Shown one piece after another: positions 45,715 through 56,670 of a stretch of 64,000 bases of DNA (positions are counted from its first letter, which is position 1; each line of letters begins with the position of its first letter). This DNA comes from Oryzisolibacter propanilivorax (GTDB lineage Bacteria > Pseudomonadota > Gammaproteobacteria > Burkholderiales > Burkholderiaceae_C). The notes below the pieces were generated by a model. It saw only the letters and a program-made list of their open reading frames with translations. It was not told where the DNA came from and did not search any database. Where the stretch lies: NCBI RefSeq assembly GCF_900103645.1, contig NZ_FNHP01000002.1:551265-615264 (forward strand), read 5' to 3'. Both the position numbers and the translations under genes were made by a program.

Positions 45715-46293
45715 ATGACACATATGCGCAACCTGATGGCCCTGGCCATCGCGGGCCTGCTTGCCACTTCCGGCATGGCCATGACCAAGGAAGAGCACAG
45801 CGCCGCCAAGAACCGCATCGAGGCTGATTACAAGGCTGCCAAGGCACAGTGCGACACCCTCAAGGACAACGCCAAGGATGTCTGCCAGAAGGAGGCCAAG
45901 GGCAATGAGAAGGTCGCCAAGGCCGAGCTGGAGGCCCAGTACAAGCCCAGCGACAAGCACACCTATAAGGTGCACGAGGCCCGCGCCGACGCCAACTACG
46001 AGGTCGCCAAGGAAAAGTGCGACGACCTGTCGGGCAACGCCAAGGATGTCTGCGTGAAGGACGCCAAGGCCGCCCACGTGAAGGCCAAGGAAGACGCCAA
46101 GGTCGCCAAGGCCCAGGCCAAGCCGACCAACGACATGGCCGACAAGCGCGCCGACGTCGCCGAAGCCAAGAAGGATGCCGCCGAGGAAAAGCGCGAAGCC
46201 GATTACAAGGCCGCCAAGGAGCGCTGCGACAGCATGAGCGGCGACACCAAGGACAAGTGCGTGGCTGATGCCAAGCGCATGTACGCCCAGTAA
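45715..46293 (+). CDS. exported three-repeat C-x10-C protein
   Basis: A 192-residue exported protein with a signal peptide (cleavage near MA, about residue 22) and three related units of about 32 residues. Each has a pair of cysteines ten residues apart: C46/C57, C102/C113 and C171/C182, in the pattern CDxLxGxAKDxC. The intervening sequence is helical and rich in K, A, D and E. I know of no assigned function. Similar lysine/alanine-rich proteins are often labelled TolA-like because of composition only. Three intramolecular disulfides are likely in the periplasm. A GAAGGA ribosome-binding site and a strong terminator frame it. Confidence 0.82.
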   Translation: MTHMRNLMALAIAGLLATSGMAMTKEEHSAAKNRIEADYKAAKAQCDTLKDNAKDVCQKEAKGNEKVAKAELEAQYKPSDKHTYKVHEARADANYEVAKEKCDDLSGNAKDVCVKDAKAAHVKAKEDAKVAKAQAKPTNDMADKRADVAEAKKDAAEEKREADYKAAKERCDSMSGDTKDKCVADAKRMYAQ

Positions 46294-46343
46294 TTCGGAC
46301 ACTCCAAGCCTTTCGCCAGCTGCGCTGGCATCCAGCCCCGCCG

Positions 46344-46366
46344 CCCCGCGCAGCGGGGTTTTTTTT
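46344..46366 (+). terminator. intrinsic terminator
   Basis: CCCCGC and GCGGGG form a 6-bp stem with a 3-nt loop, followed by T8. It ends the CsbD/cysteine-repeat transcript. Confidence 0.9.
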
Positions 46367-46490
46367 GTGCCTGGCCACGTGCCTTGACCAGCGTCAAGGC
46401 GCGCGCTGGCGCAGCCGCCTAGATTCGCTCCTTTGTCATACCGGCGAAGGCTGCGCGCGGCCTCCGCCACTGGAAGCGGGAGCTAAGGGC

Positions 46491-46982
46491 ATGGCCACAC
46501 TGGAGTGGAGCGGCGATCTGGCGCTGGGGCTGGAGCAGATGGACCAGACGCACATCGAATTCGTGCAGCTGCTGCAGGCGGCGCAGGGTGAGGAAGGCGA
46601 CGCGCGCTTCGTGCCCGCGTTCCGCGAACTGGTCGAGCACACGGCCGAGCATTTCGCGCAGGAAGACCGCTGGATGCGCGCCACCGGCTTTGCCGAGGGC
46701 AACTGCCATACCACGCACCACGCCATGGTGTTGACCTCGCTGCGCGAGGGCCTGGACAAGGCCGCCGCCGGCGACTGCACGCTGGCGCGCGAGATGGCGG
46801 CCGAGCTGGGTGCGTGGTTCCCGCTGCACGCGCAGAGCATGGACTCGTCGCTGGCCGCGCACCTGCGCGAAGTCGGCTTCGACCCCGCGACGGCGCAGAT
46901 GGCATTGCCCGAGGCGTTGCCAGCGCAGGTCATCCACGGCTGCGGCGGCGCCTGCTCGACGCCCACGCCGCAGGCCGCCTGA
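46491..46982 (+). CDS. bacteriohemerythrin
   Basis: A 163-residue four-helix hemerythrin that binds oxygen at a di-iron site. Expected ligands are in MDQTHIEFVQLL (H), HTAEHFAQEDRWM (H..H..E), HTTHHAMV (H) and FPLHAQSMDSSL (H, D). A glycine- and cysteine-bearing tail (VIHGCGGACSTP) is an extra feature with a C-GGA-C pair that might be redox-active or bind metal. A TAGATT -10-like box lies about 65 bp upstream. Likely role is O2 sensing or storage. The gene is monocistronic. Confidence 0.93.
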   Translation: MATLEWSGDLALGLEQMDQTHIEFVQLLQAAQGEEGDARFVPAFRELVEHTAEHFAQEDRWMRATGFAEGNCHTTHHAMVLTSLREGLDKAAAGDCTLAREMAAELGAWFPLHAQSMDSSLAAHLREVGFDPATAQMALPEALPAQVIHGCGGACSTPTPQAA

Positions 46983-47016
46983 ACGTTCGGCAGGCCGCCT
47001 GAGCCTGGTTGCCGCG

Positions 47017-47655
47017 TCAGCGCCCGGCCAGGCCGGGGAACAGGTGGTTCAGCCCGTCGGCCATGACCTCCACCGCCAGCGCCGCCAGGATCAGCCCCAG
47101 CAGCCGCGTCATGACGTTGATCCCGGTGCGCCCGAGCACGCGCGCGATCGGGTCGGCCAGCGAAAAACACAGCGCCGTGGCCAGCGCGATCACCACCCCG
47201 TAGCCGACCAGCGCCGCGTGCTGCCAGACGGTCTGCGCGCGGTCGGCGTAGATCACCACCGTGGACATGCTGGCCGGGCCGGTGAGCAGCGGAATGGTCA
47301 GCGGCACCACCGCCACGCTGTCGCCCTGGGCGGCCTTTTCGGCGCCGGCCTGCAGCACGCGCTCCTGCGGCTTGGCCTCGGCCGGGCGGGCGTTGAGCAT
47401 GTTCACCGCGCTGATCAAGAGCAGCAGCCCGCCGCCGACCTGGAAGCTCTGCAGCGAGATGCTGAAGAACGCCAGGATCTGCAGCCCCAGCAGCGCGCAT
47501 ACGGCGATCACGCAGAACGCCGTGAAGGCCGAGACCTGGATGGTGCGCCGGCGCTGCTCGGCGTTGAAGCCCTCGGTGTAGTGGATGAAGAACGGCACGA
47601 TGGCCAGCGGATTGACGATGGCCAGCAGGGCCACCAGCGGCTTGATCCAGTCCAT
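47017..47655 (-). CDS. MarC-family integral membrane protein
   Basis: A 212-residue membrane protein with six predicted helices of the MarC/UPF0056 family (KPLVALLAIVNPLAIVPFF, VPLTIPLLTGPASMSTVVIYA, TGINVMTRLLGLILAALAVE). The family was linked to multiple antibiotic resistance by name, but its transport role is unproved. It stands alone, convergent with the hemerythrin gene and divergent from the dienelactone hydrolase gene. Confidence 0.92.
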   Translation of the reverse strand: MDWIKPLVALLAIVNPLAIVPFFIHYTEGFNAEQRRRTIQVSAFTAFCVIAVCALLGLQILAFFSISLQSFQVGGGLLLLISAVNMLNARPAEAKPQERVLQAGAEKAAQGDSVAVVPLTIPLLTGPASMSTVVIYADRAQTVWQHAALVGYGVVIALATALCFSLADPIARVLGRTGINVMTRLLGLILAALAVEVMADGLNHLFPGLAGR

Positions 47656-47812
47656 CGGTCAGTCTCCGGCGGGGGCGGCGATGGCGGTGTTGGCTGGCAT
47701 GGTGGACGGCTCCTGGCGGCAACAATGGAAGCCGCTATTGGAACGCACAAATCTGCCCCTGCCGCTCGGGCGCGGGCACCCGGCACCTTCATCATTCAAG
47801 GAAAGAACACCC

Positions 47813-48508
47813 ATGGGTCAGTGGATCGAACTGGTTGCCGCCGACGGCTTTGCGCTGCCGGCCTGGCAGGAGCAGCCTGCGGGCACGCCGCGCGGCGCGG
47901 TGGTGCTGCTGCAGGAAATCTTCGGTGTGAACAGCCATATCCGCGACGTGGCGGCGCGCCTGGCCGCGCGCGGCTACGCGGTGGTGGCGCCGGCCACCTT
48001 CGCGCGCGTCGAAAAAGGCGTCGAACTGGGCTATGGCGATGCCGACATGCAGCGCGGCAAGCAGCTGAAAGCGGCCGTGGAGGCGCTGCCCGCGCCCGGC
48101 GTGCTGCCCGACCTGCAGGCGGCCATTGACTTCGCCGCGCAGGACAGCGGCGCGCGCGTGGGCATCGTCGGCTTTTGCTGGGGCGGGCTGCTGGCCTGGC
48201 GCGCGGCCTGCGCGCTGCACGGCCTGTCGGCCGCCGTGCCGTACTACGGTGGCGGCATGACCACCAAGGCGGAAGCCGCGAGCACGCCGCGCGTGCCGGT
48301 GCTGGCGCACTTCGGCCGGCGCGACCACTTCATTTCAGAGAAAAGCGTGCATGACTTCGCCGCCGCGCACCCCGAGGTGCGGGTCGAGCTGTACGACGCC
48401 GACCACGGCTTCCACTGCGACCAGCGCGCCAGCTACGACGCGCCGGCGGCGCAGCTGGCGTGGACGCGCACGCTGGATTTCCTGGACCAGCATTTGCAGG
48501 CCAAATAG
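47813..48508 (+). CDS. dienelactone hydrolase family protein
   Basis: A 231-residue alpha/beta hydrolase of the dienelactone hydrolase family. The Cys nucleophile is in VGFCWGGLLAW (GxCxGG), the aspartate in FGRRDHFIS and the histidine in DADHGFHCDQR, giving a complete Cys-Asp-His triad. The enzyme opens lactones such as dienelactone in aromatic degradation, though many homologues act on other substrates. An AAGGAAAG ribosome-binding site precedes the ATG. The stop codon abuts dispersed-repeat copy 10. Confidence 0.92.
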   Translation: MGQWIELVAADGFALPAWQEQPAGTPRGAVVLLQEIFGVNSHIRDVAARLAARGYAVVAPATFARVEKGVELGYGDADMQRGKQLKAAVEALPAPGVLPDLQAAIDFAAQDSGARVGIVGFCWGGLLAWRAACALHGLSAAVPYYGGGMTTKAEAASTPRVPVLAHFGRRDHFISEKSVHDFAAAHPEVRVELYDADHGFHCDQRASYDAPAAQLAWTRTLDFLDQHLQAK

Positions 48509-48553
48509 GCCGCCAGCCCTTGTATTTCAAGGGCTCTCAGCTCTTCTTTCAGG
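48503..48553 (-). repeat. dispersed TAGCTGC palindrome, copy 10
   Basis: Minus strand: TCCTGAAAGAAGAGCTGAGA then GCCCTTG-loop-CAAGGGCTGGCGGCC. It lies between convergent genes and includes the TAG stop of the dienelactone hydrolase gene at 48506-48508. Confidence 0.88.
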
Positions 48554-48565
48554 AGCGATGGCGCG

Positions 48566-50119
48566 TCAGTGCGCCCCCGCCGCCGCATCCGCCGCGCCGC
48601 CGCCCTGGGCACGCGGCGCGTGCGCCAGCCAGACCAGCGGGATCAGCAGCATGAACAGCACGGCCGAGGCGTAGAAGATGTCGTTGGCCGCCAGCATGAA
48701 GGCCTGCTGGGTGGTCATGCGCTCGATCTGCGCCAGCGCCTGCACGTCGCTCAGTCCGCCGGCGCGCAGCACGGCGATGGCCTGGTCGAAGCCGGGGCTG
48801 CCGGGCGTCAGGTGCTCGACCAGCTGCGCGTGGTGCAGCGTGGCGCGCCGCTCCCACAGCGTGGTGGTGACCGAGGTGCCGATGGCGCCGGCGGTGATGC
48901 GCATGAAGTTGGACAGGCCCGAGGCCGCCGGGATGCGCGCCGGCGCGATCTCCGACAGGGTGATGGTCACCAGCGGAATGAAGAAGAACGCCGTGGCCAC
49001 GCCCTGCACGATGGTCGGCACCATGATGGTGGCGAAATCGGCCTGGGTGGAAAAGCGCGAGCGCATCCACAGCACCAGCGCGAACACCAGGAAGGCCAGC
49101 GTGGCATAGCGGCGCGGATCGACGCGGCCGATGCTCTTGCCGACCATGGGCGAGAGCACCAGCGCCAGCAGCCCCACCGGCGCCATGATCTCGCCGGCCT
49201 GGGTGGCGGTGTAGCCCATGTACTGCTGCAGCCACAGCGGCAGCAACACCACGTTGCCGAAGAACAGCCCGTAGCCGACCGAGGTGGCCAGCGAGCCGGC
49301 CCAGAAGTTGCGGTTGCCAAACAGCGACAGGTCCACCACCGGGTGCTCCTCGCCGCGCTCCCAGATCAGGAAGGCGATGAAGCCCACCACTGCCACCAGC
49401 GCGCTGCCCACCACCAGCGGCGACGAAAACCAGTCGTGCTCCTTGCCGATGTCCAGCACCAGCTGCATGGCGCCGACCCAGATCACCAGCAGCGCCAGCC
49501 CGACGGAGTCGATCGGCAGGCTGCGGCGTTCGCTCTCGCGCTGGCGGAAGATGGCCCAGGTGACGAACACCGAGGCGATGCCCACCGGCACGTTGATGTA
49601 GAAGATCCACGGCCAGCTGATGTTGTCGGTGATCCAGCCGCCCAAGAGGGGCCCCAGCACCGGCGCCACCAGCGTCGTCATCGACCACATCGCCATGGCC
49701 AGCCCGGCCAGCGCCTTCGGGTAGCTCGACAGCAGCAATGCCTGCGACAGCGGAATCATCGGCCCGGCGACGAAGCCCTGCAGCGCGCGCGCGGCGATGA
49801 GCAGCGGCATGTTCGGCGCCAGCCCGCACAGCAGCGACGCCAGCACGAACAGCGTCACGCTGGCCACGAACAGCCGCACCTGGCCGAAGCGCTGCGACAG
49901 CCAGCCCGTCAGCGGCACGGCGATCGCATTCGCCACGGCAAAGCTGGTGATGACCCAGGTGCCCTGCGTCGGGCTGACCCCCAGGTCGCCGGCAATCGCC
50001 GGCAGCGAGACGTTGGCGATCGACGTGTCCAGCACGTTCATGAACGTCGCCGCCGACAGCGCCAGCGTGCCCCAGGTGCGGGCGCTGCCGGTCAGCGGCG
50101 CAATGGGAGTGGCCGCCAT
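48566..50119 (-). CDS. emrB: EmrB/QacA-type (DHA2) MFS drug exporter
   Basis: A 517-residue, 14-helix DHA2-family exporter. N-terminal FMNVLDTSIANVSLPAIAGD (motif D1) and the QGTWVITSFAVANAIAVPLTGWLSQRFG motif A region are typical of EmrB. It forms a trans-envelope pump with EmrA, encoded one base upstream, and an outer-membrane TolC-like channel encoded elsewhere. Substrates are usually hydrophobic drugs or uncouplers. The operon is marR-emrA-emrB. Confidence 0.93.
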   Translation of the reverse strand: MAATPIAPLTGSARTWGTLALSAATFMNVLDTSIANVSLPAIAGDLGVSPTQGTWVITSFAVANAIAVPLTGWLSQRFGQVRLFVASVTLFVLASLLCGLAPNMPLLIAARALQGFVAGPMIPLSQALLLSSYPKALAGLAMAMWSMTTLVAPVLGPLLGGWITDNISWPWIFYINVPVGIASVFVTWAIFRQRESERRSLPIDSVGLALLVIWVGAMQLVLDIGKEHDWFSSPLVVGSALVAVVGFIAFLIWERGEEHPVVDLSLFGNRNFWAGSLATSVGYGLFFGNVVLLPLWLQQYMGYTATQAGEIMAPVGLLALVLSPMVGKSIGRVDPRRYATLAFLVFALVLWMRSRFSTQADFATIMVPTIVQGVATAFFFIPLVTITLSEIAPARIPAASGLSNFMRITAGAIGTSVTTTLWERRATLHHAQLVEHLTPGSPGFDQAIAVLRAGGLSDVQALAQIERMTTQQAFMLAANDIFYASAVLFMLLIPLVWLAHAPRAQGGGAADAAAGAH

Positions 50120-50120
50120 G

Positions 50121-51386
50121 TCAGGACTTGCCGAGGTTCGCTTCGATGATGCGCGCTACTTCGGCCTCGGCGCCCGCGTCCTGCTGTTCGAACACGCGCG
50201 TGCGCGCGGCCGGCTCGCTGCGCGGCGCCTCGGCCAGCGAGGCGCCGCCGCGCTCGCGCGTGTCTACCTCCACGTCCATCGACAGGCCGACGCGCAGCGG
50301 ATGCTCGGCCAGCTGCGCGCCGTCCAGCGCGATGCGCACCGGCACGCGCTGCACCACCTTGATCCAGTTGCCGGTGGCGTTCTGCGCCGGCAGCAGGGCG
50401 AACGCCGCGCCGGTGCCCACGCCCAGGCCGGCGACGGTGCCGTGGTACGGCACCTTCTTGCCGTACAGGTCGGCCGTGAGCTGGGCGGGCTGGCCCAGGC
50501 GCAGGTTGCGCAGCTGGTTTTCCTTGAAGTTGGCCTCGACCCAGACCTCCTTGAGCGGCACGATGGCCATCAGCGGGCTGCCGGCGGCCACGCGCTGGCC
50601 CAGCTGCACGCTGCGCCGCGCCACGTAGCCGTCGACCGGCGCCAGCAGCTGGGTGCGCTGGCTGGCCAGCCAGGCCTCGCGCAGGCGTGCCGCGGCCGTG
50701 AGCACGGCCGGGTGCTGCTGCACCGCCACGCCCTGGGTAAGCGCGCGGTTGCTGGTCAGCTGCTCGCGCGCGGCGGCGGTCGCGGCCTGCGCGGCGCCGA
50801 CGGCGGCCTCGGCGGCGGTGCGCTGGCTGCGCGTGCCGGCCAGCTGGCTTTGCGCGTGCTGCAGCTCCTCGGTGGAGACGGCGCCCACGCCGGCCAGCTG
50901 GCGGCGGCGCTGCACGTCGTCCTGCGCGCGCTCGATCTCGGACTGCAGGCGCTGCACATCGGCCTGGGCGCGGCGCGCCTCGGCCTCGCGCAGGCGCACC
51001 TGGGCGGCCAGGGTGTCGTTGTTGGCGTACAGCGTGCGCGCCTGGCGCACGGCCTGTGCCAGCTGCGCCTCGGCCTGCGCCAGCGCGACGCGCGCGTCGG
51101 CCGGGTCGAGCTGCACCAGCGGCGCGCCGGCGCGTACGAAGTCGGTGTCGTCGGCGCCGATGGCCAGCACCGTGCCGCCGGTCTGCGGCGTGATCTGCAC
51201 GACGTTGCCCTGCACGTAGGCGTTGTCGGTGTGCTCGTAGTGGCTGGCGACCAGCCAGTCGTACAGGCCGAAAGCGACGGCGCCCACGCCGACCACGGCG
51301 CCCAGCAGCAGCAGCGCGCGCTTGCGGCGCGCCTTGGCCTGCAGGGGCGAGGGCTGGGACGGGGCGGCGGGAGCGGGTGCGTTCAT
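50121..51386 (-). CDS. emrA: EmrA-type HlyD-family efflux adaptor
   Basis: A 421-residue periplasmic membrane-fusion protein with one N-terminal helix (about 24-42), a lipoyl half (HTDNAYVQGNVVQITPQTGG), a long coiled coil (about 100-220), the second lipoyl half (LLAPVDGYVARRSVQLGQRV) and a beta-barrel domain (KEVWVEANFKENQL). ATG 51386 gives the normal N-terminus; an upstream start at 51425 adds a proline-rich stretch. Neither has a good Shine-Dalgarno. A dispersed repeat separates it from the marR gene. Confidence 0.92.
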   Translation of the reverse strand: MNAPAPAAPSQPSPLQAKARRKRALLLLGAVVGVGAVAFGLYDWLVASHYEHTDNAYVQGNVVQITPQTGGTVLAIGADDTDFVRAGAPLVQLDPADARVALAQAEAQLAQAVRQARTLYANNDTLAAQVRLREAEARRAQADVQRLQSEIERAQDDVQRRRQLAGVGAVSTEELQHAQSQLAGTRSQRTAAEAAVGAAQAATAAAREQLTSNRALTQGVAVQQHPAVLTAAARLREAWLASQRTQLLAPVDGYVARRSVQLGQRVAAGSPLMAIVPLKEVWVEANFKENQLRNLRLGQPAQLTADLYGKKVPYHGTVAGLGVGTGAAFALLPAQNATGNWIKVVQRVPVRIALDGAQLAEHPLRVGLSMDVEVDTRERGGASLAEAPRSEPAARTRVFEQQDAGAEAEVARIIEANLGKS

Positions 51387-51436
51387 GGGAGTGTCGGAAG
51401 GAGGGAAGGGCGGGAGCGCCGCCAACCCGGCCTGCC

Positions 51437-51495
51437 GCTATCGAAAAAATAGCTGCAGGCCATTGCAAATCATGGGTTGGGGCCGGTTTTTATGG
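51437..51495 (+). repeat. dispersed TAGCTGC palindrome, copy 11
   Basis: AAAAAATAGCTGCAGGCCAT, loop, ATGGGTTGGGGCCGGTTTTT. It occupies the gap between marR and emrA within one operon, where a hairpin could change the ratio of regulator to pump. Confidence 0.85.
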
Positions 51496-51501
51496 AAAAT
51501 T

Positions 51502-52002
51502 TCAGCCAGGACCCTGGCGCGCACTGGCGGGCGGCGGGGTGGCCAGGGTCTGCAGATTGGCCTCCAGCCGGTCCAGGTAGCCGCGCAAAGCCTGCTGCTC
51601 GGCGGCGTCGAAGCCCTGCAGCAGCTGGTCCTGCGCCGCGGCCAGCAGCGCCGGCAACCGGGCGGCAACCGTGCGGCCGCTGTCGGTCAGCGCCACCTGC
51701 ACCACGCGCCGGTCGTGCGGCGCGCGCTCGCGCTGCACCAGGCCCTTGGCCTCCAGGCGGTCCAGCAGCCGCGTCAGCCCGCCACTGTCAATGTGGCAGT
51801 CGCGCGCCAGGGCGCTGGCATTGGCGTGCTCGCCCAGGTGCAGGCGCAGCAGCGGCTTCCACTGCGCATCGGTCAGGCCCAGCGGCTCGACGTGCTGCTC
51901 GACGGCCGCGCCCAGCTGGTTGACGATGCGCCGCAGCTGCAGGCCGACGCTGCGCTCAAGGGCGTAAGGGACGGGCAGAAGCGTGGAGTCGGGTGCGGAC
52001 AT
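51502..52002 (-). CDS. MarR-family regulator of the efflux operon
   Basis: A 166-residue MarR/EmrR regulator with the winged helix (ANASALARDCHIDSGGLTRLLDRLEAKGLVQRE) and the basic wing APHDRRVVQVALTDSG. It heads the emrAB operon and presumably represses it, releasing on binding a phenolic or drug ligand. The promoter at 52012-52040 overlaps an inverted repeat TTGAC-N12-GTCAA that is a likely autoregulatory operator. ATG 52002 is favoured; an in-frame start at 52071 would sit upstream of that promoter. Confidence 0.92.
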   Translation of the reverse strand: MSAPDSTLLPVPYALERSVGLQLRRIVNQLGAAVEQHVEPLGLTDAQWKPLLRLHLGEHANASALARDCHIDSGGLTRLLDRLEAKGLVQRERAPHDRRVVQVALTDSGRTVAARLPALLAAAQDQLLQGFDAAEQQALRGYLDRLEANLQTLATPPPASARQGPG

Positions 52003-52011
52003 GGGGGCGCC

Positions 52012-52040
52012 AAGATACTTGACGCCGCAATCATTGTCAA
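52012..52040 (-). promoter_or_regulatory. promoter and operator of the marR-emrAB operon
   Basis: On the minus strand a consensus -35 TTGACA (52035-52040), a 17-bp spacer and a -10 TATCTT (52012-52017). The -35 and spacer contain the inverted repeat TTGAC-N12-GTCAA, so a repressor dimer would block polymerase. Transcription would start only a few bases before the ATG. Confidence 0.75.
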
Positions 52041-52063
52041 AGCAAATTTTTCCTCGAACGCTT

Positions 52064-53302
52064 TCAGCCACGCCCTGTGCGCGCCAGGTAGCGGTTGCGC
52101 CAGAAGTAGGCGATCAGCCCGGCGGCGATGGCCAGCATCACCACCAGCGCACCCCAGAAGCCGTTTTCCTTGTCCACGAAGGGCAGGAACTCGAAGTTCA
52201 TGCCGAAGATGCCGGCGATCAGGTTCAGCGGCAGGAACACGGCGGTGAGCACAGTGAGCACGCGCATGATCTCGTTGGTGCGGTTGTTCTGCACCGAAAA
52301 ATGCATCTGCACCGCGGCCTCGGTGCTCTGCTCCAGCCGGCGCACATGGTGCGAAACGCGCTCGATGTGCTCCAGCACGTCGCGGCTGCGCACGCGCAGC
52401 AGCTCCAGCTCGCGCTGCGCCACCGGGCTGTTGCCGCCGCCGCCCAGCTCCAGCGAGGCGCTCCAGGCCTGCAGCGCCGAGCGCTGGTCCTCGCAGATCT
52501 CGGTCAGGTGGTGCAGCGCCAGGCGTGCGGCCATCAGCGCGCTCCAGTGGTTGAAGCGTCCACGCGGGTTCAGCAGCGCCACCTGCCAGTGGTCGAGCTG
52601 GTGCGACAGGTGGCGGCGCAGCTCCAGGTAGTTGTCGACGATGTGGTTGACCAGGCGCAGCATCAGGTCCGGCGGGCTGGTCGGCAGGCGGATGCCGACG
52701 ATGGGCGCATTGACGTGCAGCTCGCAGACCAGCGTCTCGGCGCTGGTTTCGACGTCGCCGGCCTCGTCCTCGGTCACCACCGCCGCCAGCGGCGGCGGCG
52801 CCATCAGGCGCTCGGCGTAGCTGTCGCGCACGCTGCAGTCCTCGGTGTGCACTGACAGCAGCAGCGCATCGAACACCACCAGCCCGACCGGGCTGGTCTC
52901 GATGCGCCGCAGCACCGGCGGGCCGCCGCGCGCGGTGCGCGGCAGGGGCTGCTCGGCCGTGCCCTCGGTGGTCGTCAGCTGGCGCATGACCAGCAGTTCG
53001 TACTGCGAGGTGTAGTCGTAGTGCGAGGGCAACTGGGTGCTGAGCAGGTCGGTGACGTGCAGGTCCACCAGCTGCAGCCCGGTGACGCACTGCAGCATCT
53101 GCTGAAACTCCGCCAGCCGTTCCTGCAGCGCGCTGCGGGTGCAGGCCACCCAGTAAAAGCCCACCGGCGGGGGCTGCGCGGGCAGCGTGTCCAGTTCGAC
53201 GACGCTGGCGCCGGGCTGCAGGTGGAAGATGCGCACCGGCACGCAGGCCGGTGCCGGTTCTGTTGCGCTGGGCGTGGCGGGTAGGGCGGTGTCCTGGGTC
53301 AA
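52064..53302 (-). CDS. CorA/ZntB-family metal transporter
   Basis: A 412-residue CorA-superfamily protein: a long cytoplasmic N-terminal domain, a coiled-coil helix, and two C-terminal membrane helices with the GMN motif (IFGMNFEFLPF) at the pore mouth. This group (ZntB-like) imports or exports Zn, Mg or other divalent ions; the direction and ion are not clear. The preferred start is TTG 53302 with AGGAGA upstream. A GTG at 53344 is the alternative. The C-terminal tail (NRYLARTGRG) runs to within 62 bp of the marR start. Confidence 0.88.
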   Translation of the reverse strand: MTQDTALPATPSATEPAPACVPVRIFHLQPGASVVELDTLPAQPPPVGFYWVACTRSALQERLAEFQQMLQCVTGLQLVDLHVTDLLSTQLPSHYDYTSQYELLVMRQLTTTEGTAEQPLPRTARGGPPVLRRIETSPVGLVVFDALLLSVHTEDCSVRDSYAERLMAPPPLAAVVTEDEAGDVETSAETLVCELHVNAPIVGIRLPTSPPDLMLRLVNHIVDNYLELRRHLSHQLDHWQVALLNPRGRFNHWSALMAARLALHHLTEICEDQRSALQAWSASLELGGGGNSPVAQRELELLRVRSRDVLEHIERVSHHVRRLEQSTEAAVQMHFSVQNNRTNEIMRVLTVLTAVFLPLNLIAGIFGMNFEFLPFVDKENGFWGALVVMLAIAAGLIAYFWRNRYLARTGRG

Positions 53303-53353
53303 GGTCGGTCTCTCCTGCTCCCGACCGGCACCGCGCCCGCGCACGGCCGGCGG

Positions 53354-56157
<2,804 letters not shown>

Positions 56158-56224
56158 CAACCGCGCGCCGGCCAGGGTCGGCGCGCGCACGGCGGCAGGG
56201 CGCCGGCTGCCTAGAATCCCGCGC

Positions 56225-56584
56225 ATGACCGCACCCGACACCCCCACGCCCGCCCAGCCGCCTTACTTCCAGCGCCACATCTTCTTCTGCCTGAACGAGC
56301 GCAAGGCGCCCGAGGCCTGCTGCGCCGCGCAGGGCGCGCAGCAGGCCTTCGAGCATTGCAAGAAGCAGGTCAAGGCCGCGGGCCTGGCCGGCCCGGGCAA
56401 GGTGCGCGTGAACAAGTCCGGCTGCCTGGACCGTTGCTCGGGCGCGCCGGTGGCCGTGGTCTACCCGGAAGGCACCTGGTACACCTATGTGGACCAGCAG
56501 GACATCGACGAGATCGTCGAGTCGCACCTGAAGCACGGCCAGGTGGTCGAGCGCTTGCTGCTGCCGCCCGACGTGGGGCGCTGA
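56225..56584 (+). CDS. thioredoxin-like [2Fe-2S] ferredoxin
   Basis: A 119-residue thioredoxin-fold [2Fe-2S] ferredoxin of the type also found in NADH dehydrogenase NuoE. The cluster cysteines are in HIFFCLNERKAPEACC and KSGCLDRCSGAPVAV. A carrier of electrons in the cytoplasm, partner unknown. TAGAAT (56212-56217) ends seven bases before the ATG and no Shine-Dalgarno is present, so the mRNA is probably leaderless. Dispersed-repeat copy 12 follows it. Confidence 0.92.
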   Translation: MTAPDTPTPAQPPYFQRHIFFCLNERKAPEACCAAQGAQQAFEHCKKQVKAAGLAGPGKVRVNKSGCLDRCSGAPVAVVYPEGTWYTYVDQQDIDEIVESHLKHGQVVERLLLPPDVGR

Positions 56585-56595
56585 GCCGTCCCGCT

Positions 56596-56660
56596 GGTTT
56601 TTGAGAGTTTTCGGCCTCCAGCCCTTTATGTATAACGGCCTCCAGCTATGTTTTCAGGAG
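56596..56660 (-). repeat. dispersed TAGCTGC palindrome, copy 12
   Basis: Minus strand: TCCTGAAAACATAGCTGGAG then GCCGTTA-loop-AAAGGGCTGGAGGCCGAAAA. It lies between two codirectional genes, ending ten bases before the hydrolase start, and provides the AGGAG ribosome-binding site region (plus-strand TTTTCAGGAG). Confidence 0.85.
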
Positions 56661-56670
56661 TGAACCCGGC

